DNA of 64,000 bases from Limonium bicolor (Eukaryota > Streptophyta > Magnoliopsida > Caryophyllales > Plumbaginaceae): positions 273,357,258 through 273,421,257 of the forward strand of contig CM041779.1 in assembly GCA_023374045.1 (NCBI GenBank). The letters run 5' to 3'. A program made the position numbers and the translations under genes. The notes under the pieces were generated by a model. It was not told where the DNA came from and ran no database searches. It worked only from the letters and a program-made list of their open reading frames with translations. Shown here piece after piece: positions 56,960 to 64,000 of the stretch (position 1 is the first letter of the stretch; the number at the start of each line of letters is the position of its first letter).

Positions 56960-59900
56960 TGGTAACACCCCAACCGCTAATCCTATTATTATCCTCTAAT
57001 CGTCTCCATAATTACTATACTCGCAGTGGAATTTCTACATACTTCGGTGGGTGATACAACGCCGTTAGCCACCCAATGACTTATCAGGCTCATGCTACTT
57101 ACTGTAACAGTCTGATGATTAGAATATACTGAGCAATAAATAGTACTTCTATTACATTCCAAACCTTACTTACATCCTTGGATTAGCGGGTATACAAAAT
57201 CATATCAATTACATTCCATTCTTACAATTCTATTCAAAAACTATGAGTTTATACATCTACACATTTCAATCAATTCACAGCTCCAATATCCAAAAGGGTG
57301 TACCACATGGTACACCTGCTACTAAAAAAAGGCATTCGTGTACAACTCGGTACACCATTTCCAACCTAATAACTACTCAAAAAGCATTCATCTTGGTCCT
57401 AACTCGACCATCACCCTTCACGAGCACCTGTAAAATAAAAACTGTGCCCCAAGGGGCTCAGCAAAAGCTGCATTTGAAATTTGCATACCTCGCGTGCTAG
57501 CGGGGGTACGCCGACTACTTGGTCGAATACATGTGGTTCATTTTATACATGCATATATGCTATATTAAGCAACCATACATTCATACCATATTGCAACACA
57601 TATACAATACAATACATACAAGGAAAGACCTTCACAATTCGGCCATTCATACTTACCCTAGCACTGAGATACACTTCTTAATATATACACATTACTTTGT
57701 TAGCTACTTACCCACCCGGGTTAATCGGGTGTACTTTACTCTTTTACTCGAGATCAATGACTTACACCAGCCACGATCCTTACTCATACAATTACTTACT
57801 TTCTTACTTTATACTCAAGTCAAGTCGGTGCGACCTCCAGACAAGGACTACGAAATCCCACCACCGGGCTTTAGGGTGGCTCACTAATCCAGGTTGCTAC
57901 CCATTTAAGGGATTTGGACCATGGAAAAGATTAAGGCCAGGAATAGGATCCAACCTCTTGTGTCTCCTCATCCTCATGCGTGGCCAAAACTATATCGGAC
58001 TTCTTACATATTCCAATTTACTATTTTCTCAAGTTAGAATGTTTGGTAGTTAGGAAGTTAGTGAGAAGTCCTTCTTACTATACTACTTGGTTAGTACACC
58101 TCACATCAAGGCCACAAACACTTCATTCACATTCATACATTTCTTGAATTATACAAAATATGAGTTCAAATAGGAATCCACCAAGGAACAATAAAATACA
58201 AGCACAAGAAAGTGCAATAATCCAATTCGTGCATTTATCTTATTTAGGTGATCACGTAAACACACAAATCAGGTAACCAAGGTAGCATACAGGGCATGAG
58301 AAAATCATACTGTTCACCATCGTACTCAAACTCCGACTTTCCTTCAGTGTTCAACTATTTGATTCCTATAACATACATGGAGTTGTATGGTCAATGATCT
58401 ATTATTGACCTAACTCATTCTTTCATTAATACTTCTAATTTACACTTACTAGTTCTTTACGAGTCATACTTAATCATGATACCCATTTTCTTTTCATTAT
58501 CTCTTAAGCTTGTTCTCTTACTTATGTGCATATTTTATCACCATCTTTACTCTATTAATGGTGTACTACTAAAGCCCCATATATATACATATATTGTTAC
58601 TATATTACTATTATTTATTTTTTGACTCGACCGAACTTACCCAGGGTCGGCCCTAAGGTCGGTCGAAGTCAGTAGGGTATGGTACTGGAAATTTCAACTT
58701 CGACCGACCTTCCCAAGGTCGGTTCTATGGTCGGTCGAAGTCAGTAGACATCCGTTCTTGAAAATTTAAACCCGACCGACCTTGTAGGGTAGGTCCCAAG
58801 GTCGGTCGAACTCTGTAGACTTCTGGTTCTGAAAATTTATGACTCGACCAACCTTGCAAGGTAGGTCGAAGTCAGTAGACTTCTGGGTTTACAAATTACG
58901 ACTCAACCGATCTTGTCAAGTTCGGTCCCAAGGTCGGGCGAAGTCAGTAGACTTCCGTGTTTGCAAATTCTGGCTCGACCGACCATCCTAGGGTCGGTCC
59001 TAAGGTCAGTCGACACCAGTATACTCATTTATTTTGTTTTTCTGCTCCATTCTTTCACCCATTTCTACTCTAATCTTTACCAAAGTATTACTAACATATT
59101 TAACACCAATTTTAGCACTTCAAACCTCCTTAAACCATCTATTAAACTCATTACTCATTCCCATGTACACTTACACAATTCTCTCACTTTCATTTCAACA
59201 CTTATACTAGTTTTTCATTCTTCTATGCTACCGATTTTTAAACTCATTCTTGCCACTCAATGTTTCCTCATCCAATGCTATTACTAGAGTTCAACTTGCA
59301 TTATCTTATCCCACACTCTACTCCATTACCTAACTTTCCCCAAGTTAGTTCCCAAGGTAGTTAATTACTCACATTTAACACTAAGACACTCTAGTTACTT
59401 CCTAGGTTATTCCCTCTTCCAAAAACGCTTAAGTCATCTAATTTCTAGACAAATTTTTAACATTACCCATACACCATTTCAGCTCACAAACTCATTTCCA
59501 ACTTCTCATCAATATTCCACACACTACAACACATTAAATTTTCCTGCACATATACTCTTATTTCTCAAGGTTCTTCCCAAGCTTTTAATCATCATTTAAA
59601 AGTTCCAAAACAATTTAGTTCTCTTCCTCATTATACCACAACATAACTACTACTCAAAACCATTTAATTTCCTCATTTGAAGCATTCAAAATCTATTACA
59701 ACAAAGCATGCAACTAGCTCAAGGTAAGAGCATTTACCTTGTATTTCTAGTTTTTCCTTTCCCTCTTCCTTTCTCCTTTCTTCCTTCTTCTTCCTTGTTT
59801 CTTTGTTTCTTATTCTTGTTTTTTGCTCACCAATTTGGCAATGCTACATCCACCCACACACCAACACTAACTTAGAAAATCATCCTTAAACTAACCTAGA

Positions 59901-60906
59901 ACTTAATACATGTTAGGGGTTATAAGGGGGTATTACCTTGTGTTCCTTAATGGGACTTTTGGGCAGCAAAGAAGCAAGGTTTCCAGCTCCAAGATGACCA
60001 ACCAATACTTTCTAGAAGGGGATGAAAATAAGGCTCAACTTGTATTTTCGTTTTGCAAAGACAGTTGGAAAAAGATGGACTTTCAACACTATTTTTACCT
60101 TAGAACAATGTGGAGATAGAGGAGGTCACAATGGTGGCCTTCAAGCTCCAAAATGAGCCACACCCATTGAGATGAAGTGTGAGCTTTTAAACTTTTAAAA
60201 GGTGGAAAATCAAGCCCAGGAGAAGGGGAGTACAATGGTGTAATTTTTATGGGATTTGAAGTTGATTTGCACCTTCAAAAATGGAAGAGAATGAGAGTGC
60301 CGGTGGTGGTCTTCTAAATCGACATTAATGGCTGGATGGAGAAGAAAAATTCAGGAAGGAAGGAGGGAGTACATGAGGGAAGTGAGGAATGGGGAGGAGA
60401 GAGAGTCCCACTCACCTTTTCTACTTTGCACTTTATTTTTTTGTCTCTTAGTGTATTAGGAAGATATAAAGAGAGTGAGAGGGAGATGAGCGAGCCGGCC
60501 ACACAGCACACACACAACACTTTTTATGATTTTTATTTGCAAATGGGGTAGGCTGGTTTAGCTTTATTATATTTTACACCCCACAAGTTCTAGTTTTTAC
60601 ATTATTCATTACCGGAACACGTGAAATTTTCTCGTTTAATTAATTTTTAATGGTTCTAGACCTTCACTAATGTTTAATTATAGACATTTGATTGACTAAA
60701 ATTATTACGGGTCTATTTAACCCGCTTAAAGTCGCGTTTTTCCAGTTTCCTTGAAAAACGCGCTTTAAGGTTCGTTTGTGCTTTTAATCCGTATTATGGA
60801 TCCGTTTTCTTCAAGAATTGTTCCCTCATGTCTATTTAGGCATAATTAAGCTTCAAAAATCTTAATTAGCCTAATTAATCACTATTTTTAATTTCGGGGT
60901 ATTTCA
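56960..60906 (-). repeat. B2 3' LTR
   Basis: 3,947 bp, TGGTAACACCCC to CGGGGTATTTCA. The order of landmarks is the same as in B1's LTR: GCCCCAAGGGGCTCAGCA (57446-57463), a CGACCGACC / GGTCGGTCGAAGTCAGTAGAC cluster (58623-59010), and the GTCGCGTTTTTCC-like end. No gene. Confidence 0.9.
58623..59010. repeat. CGACCGACC / GGTCGGTC tandem cluster in B2 LTR
   Basis: About six units of 55-65 bp, each with CTCGACCGACCTT, AGGTCGGT(C/T)C, AAGGTCGGTCGAAGTCAGTAGAC and a TTCTG.AAAATT spacer. Clearer tandem periodicity than the homologous B1 cluster. Confidence 0.8.
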
Positions 60907-61190
60907 ATCTACCCCCTTAAGAAACTTTGCCCTCAAAGTTGCTCAAGGTTAGTGAATTACTATTTCTACTCATTTGGCAACTTAATTACTACCTTATAAG
61001 GTGTTCACATTCCATGCATTGCAAGCACACACCATGCAAGCATAATTCACAATACCAATTGTGTTATATACCGTACAACACAAGTACATTACACATTGTG
61101 CAAACATACTCAGAATACAATTAGCACTACACTGTGCCAACCAAATGTACTACAATACATACATACTATGCAATGCTATCCCGAAGCAAT
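60907..61190 (-). other. B2 polypurine tract and 3' untranslated region
   Basis: Polypurine tract on the minus strand at 60907-60921 (CTTAAGGGGGTAGAT), abutting the LTR. The rest is AC-rich and non-coding. The second tract copy lies at 61206-61220, inside the extended pol frame. Confidence 0.75.
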
Positions 61191-64000
61191 TCAAAAACAA
61201 AATGGCTCTACCCCCCTTAAAAAGGGGTACGCCCCGTACTCTCTAAGCACTAGACAATCTAATTTCCAAGTTGCTTGCTCGACGTCGTGGTTTGACCACA
61301 AGACTTTCACCATTGGTACAGATTTATGGCGAGTGTCTCTAGTCTTCGTATCAAGGATTCGCAATGGAGTCTCGACATATCTCATCGTCGACTCTAGGGA
61401 TAGTTGTTCAGGTTCTAATACATGAGAAGGATCAGCAATGTACTTCTTGAGTTGTGATACGTGAAACACATTGTGAACCCGTCCCAACTCCTCAAGTAGA
61501 GCTAACCTGTAGGCTACAGATCTAACTCTCTCAGCGATTGCATACGGGCCTAAAAATTTTGGGCTCAGCTTGCCCTTCTGGCGAAATCGAAATACTCCCT
61601 TCATAGGTGAAACATGCAAGAACACTTGGTCGCCCACAGCAAACTCAAGGTCGCGTCGTCTCACATCCGCATAGGATTTCTGTCTATCTTGCGCCGCTTT
61701 CATGTTTGCTCGGATTTGCTGAACATCAGCTTGTACTTGCTCAAGATACTCCGGTCCAATTATGACCGTTTTGCTTGACTCATCCTAACGCAACGGGGTA
61801 CGGCAGGGTCTACCATACAAAGCTTGGAATGGCGACATCTTGATCGACGCGTGATAACTATTATTATAAGCGAACTCAATCAGATGAAGCTTATCAATCT
61901 AGCTCCCCTGAAAGTCTAACGCACATGCTCTAAGCATGTCCTTGAGTGTCTTGAGGGTCCTTTCTGTCTGACCGTCGGTCTGTGAGTGGAACGCAGTGCT
62001 AAGCTTCAACTCAGTACCCAGCACTTCCCGTGTCGCTCTCCAGTATCTCGAAAGAAATCTGGTATCACGGCCAGATACTATGGTCTTCGGGACTCCATGG
62101 TGTCGAATGATCTTCTTGTCGAACAGCTCAGCGAGCTTCGCCACCTTCCAGGTGTCCCTCATCGGAATAAAGCGGGCAACCTTGGTGAGACGATCAACTA
62201 CCACCCAGATCATGTTGAGTCCTCCCTTGGCAGGTGGGAGTCCTACAACAAAATCTATGGAGATATCGTAGAATTTCCACTCTGGAATTGGCATAGATTG
62301 TACCATTCCTCCCGGTCTTCGGTGCTCGAACTTCACTTTCTGGCAAGTGAGACACCTGAAAACATACTCAGTCACGTCGGATTTCATTCTCGACCACCAG
62401 AAGTATCTCTTCATGTCTTTGTACATCTTAGAGGCTCCCGGATGGACGGATAATGTAGAACAGTGTGACTCTTGCAGAATGCGATCCCTTAGCTCAGCAT
62501 TGCTTCGGGGGACGCATAATCTGCCATTCAGTCGGATCAGACCATCTTCATGCAGTTTGAAGTCATACTTTCGATTCTCGAATGTACCCTCTGTGATTTT
62601 CTGTCTGATCTCTTTCATGTAAGGGTCGCTCAACTGAGCCTCTCGCACCTCATCAACCAAGCTAAAAGAAGAGAGTAGCGAATGGAGTGAGTGTGCTCGA
62701 CGGCTCAGGGTGCCGGCTACAACGTTTGCCTTCCCTTCTTTATACTGAAGGTCGATGTCGTTCAGATAGGAATTCCATCCACCTTCTCTGTCTCAAATTC
62801 AGTTCTTTTTGTGTGACGTACTGTAGGCTCTTATGATTAGAATAGATGGTGATGCTTACCCCATATAGATAGTGTCGCCATATCTTCAATGCGAAGAAAA
62901 TGGCTCCAAGCTCTGAATCGTGAGTCGTGTAATTCTCCTCATGTTTCTTCAGCTGACGGGAGGCGTAAGCTACTACCTTGCCATGCTGCATGAGTATGCA
63001 TCCCATGCCTTTACCAGACGCATCACAGTTTACCTCGAATCCCTCTGTGCCCTCTGGGAGAATGAGAATGGGTGCTGAGGTCAACGAGTCTTTCAAGCTC
63101 TGAAAGGATTTCTCATAGTCGTCAGTCCATACAAATGGTGCATCCTTCTTCATCAATGTCGTCATGGGCTTTGAGACTTTGGAAAAGTCTTTCACAAATC
63201 TCCAGTAATAACCGGCTAGACTAAGAAAACTCTGGATGTCGATAACAGTCTTAGGTCTAGGCCATGATCGCACTACTTCAATTTTACCCAAATCTACTGA
63301 AATACCCGCGCTCGAGATAACATGACTGAGGAATGATACCTGGTCAAGCCAAACTCGCACTTGAAGAACTTCGCATATAGCTAGTTCTCGCGCAGTGTCT
63401 CAAGTACTTTTCTTAAATGGTTTTCATGCTCTTCCGCTAACTTCGAATACACAAGGATGTCATCGATGAAGACTACTACAGAAGTGTCCAACTGATCACT
63501 GAATAGGTGGTTCATCAGATCCAAGAACTTGGCTGGTGCGTTCGACAGACCGAATGGCATCACCGTAAATTCATAGTGGCCATATCTCGTTTGGAATGCC
63601 GTTTTCTCAATATCTTGATCTCGGATGGCAATCTGATGGTATCCGGATCAGAGGTCAATCTTAGAAAAGACTGAAGCTCCCTTTAACTGATCGAACAGGT
63701 CGTCGATGCGTGGCAATGGATATTTGTTCTTTACAGTGACCGCGTTCAATTCGCGGTAGTCGATGTAGAGTCGGAGGCTACCGTCCTTCTTCTTCACGAA
63801 GAAGACCGATGCTCCCCAGGGTGATACGCTCAGGCGTATAAACCCTTTGTCGAGTAGATCACGTAATTGCTCTTTCAGCTCTGCCATTTCTGGCCGTGCC
63901 ATGCGGTATGGTGCCCTAGCAATGGGACCAGTACCAGGCACAAGGTCAATCTCGAACTCTACTATTCTCGGGGGTGGCATACCAGGTAGCTCTTTCGGAA
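61191..64000 (-). pseudogene. B2 pol (partial): protease-RT linker, RT, RNase H, integrase, truncated chromodomain
   Basis: From the right edge: [20 protein letters not shown] (linker after protease), RT with [36 protein letters not shown] and [11 protein letters not shown] (63980-63381), RNase H with [13 protein letters not shown] and [13 protein letters not shown] (63360-62740), integrase zinc finger [16 protein letters not shown] (about 62330), core FVVGLPPAKGGLN and HSQTDGQTERTLK, and C-terminus VGDQVFLHVSPMKGVFRF (61640). In the core, the second catalytic Asp (VSDRD in B1 and E) is Gly (VSGRD, about 62070). The chromodomain frame runs HDVEQATWKL, then a deletion of about 45 bp relative to B1 removes its last helix, and the frame continues into the 3' UTR. 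There are frame breaks near 63650, 63565, 63370, 62740, 61898 and 61790. Confidence 0.9.

Larger units (their letters stand above)
56960..64000 (-). mobile_element. B2: second B-family Ty3 chromovirus (runs off right edge)
   Basis: 3' LTR 56960-60906, polypurine tract, pol from 61191 to the window end. It is inserted in element A's integrase; the left flank is GGCAG, and the right flank is outside the window. Closely related to B1 in pol, less so in the LTR. Whether it carries AlkB cannot be seen because gag and the gag-pol spacer lie beyond 64000. Confidence 0.9.

Overview
This 64 kb window is plant nuclear DNA made entirely of transposable elements; I see no host gene, rRNA or tRNA. The evidence for a plant is CACTA (En/Spm) DNA transposons with TNP2 and Transposase_24-type genes, Ty3/gypsy chromoviruses with 4-4.6 kb LTRs (TGAAATACCCC...GGGTGTTACA, initiator-Met primer sites, C-terminal chromodomain) and an Athila/Tat-like gag element with a tRNA-Asp primer site. 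An angiosperm, probably a eudicot, fits; the species cannot be named from this sequence.

Layout, from outside in. (1) Element A, an old minus-strand Ty3 element, supplies 1-2407 (LTR, polypurine tract, chromodomain and integrase) and 56724-56959 (integrase zinc-finger region). (2) A is split by CACTA element T1 (2408-56723, target duplication GAA). (3) T1's TNP2 gene is split by the short non-autonomous CACTA N1 (9050-10390, TAC) and by the large minus-strand Ty3 element B1 (11236-54439). (4) B1 contains a second short CACTA, N2 (15201-16431, ACA), and its 5' LTR is split by element C (25022-52959, TCTCC). (5) C's 5' LTR is split by solo LTR D (31818-52147, GTTTA). (6) D is split by the plus-strand Ty3 element E (33430-49311, GCAGG). 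A second B-family element, B2, starts at 56960 inside A and runs off the right edge.

The most notable content is an extra domain in both B1 and E. Between gag and pro-pol each carries an AlkB-type Fe(II)/2-oxoglutarate dioxygenase, most like plant ALKBH1/abh1-like proteins, with HxD, distal His and terminal RLNLTFR motifs. In both elements gag is split by matching intron-like gaps, and a splice-acceptor-like AG sits directly before pro-pol. In E, splicing would join gag and AlkB in frame. This suggests a captured RNA/DNA demethylase or repair enzyme kept in a chromovirus lineage since before B1 and E diverged.

T1 also carries a second gene that combines a Transposase_24-like region, a DUF8039-like region and a Ulp1-type cysteine protease with a visible His/Asp/Gln/Cys set. 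Without its insertions T1 is about 9.8 kb. Most coding regions here are broken: B1 mainly by nonsense changes and frameshifts, E almost only by single-base deletions, many in homopolymers, which may be assembly error.
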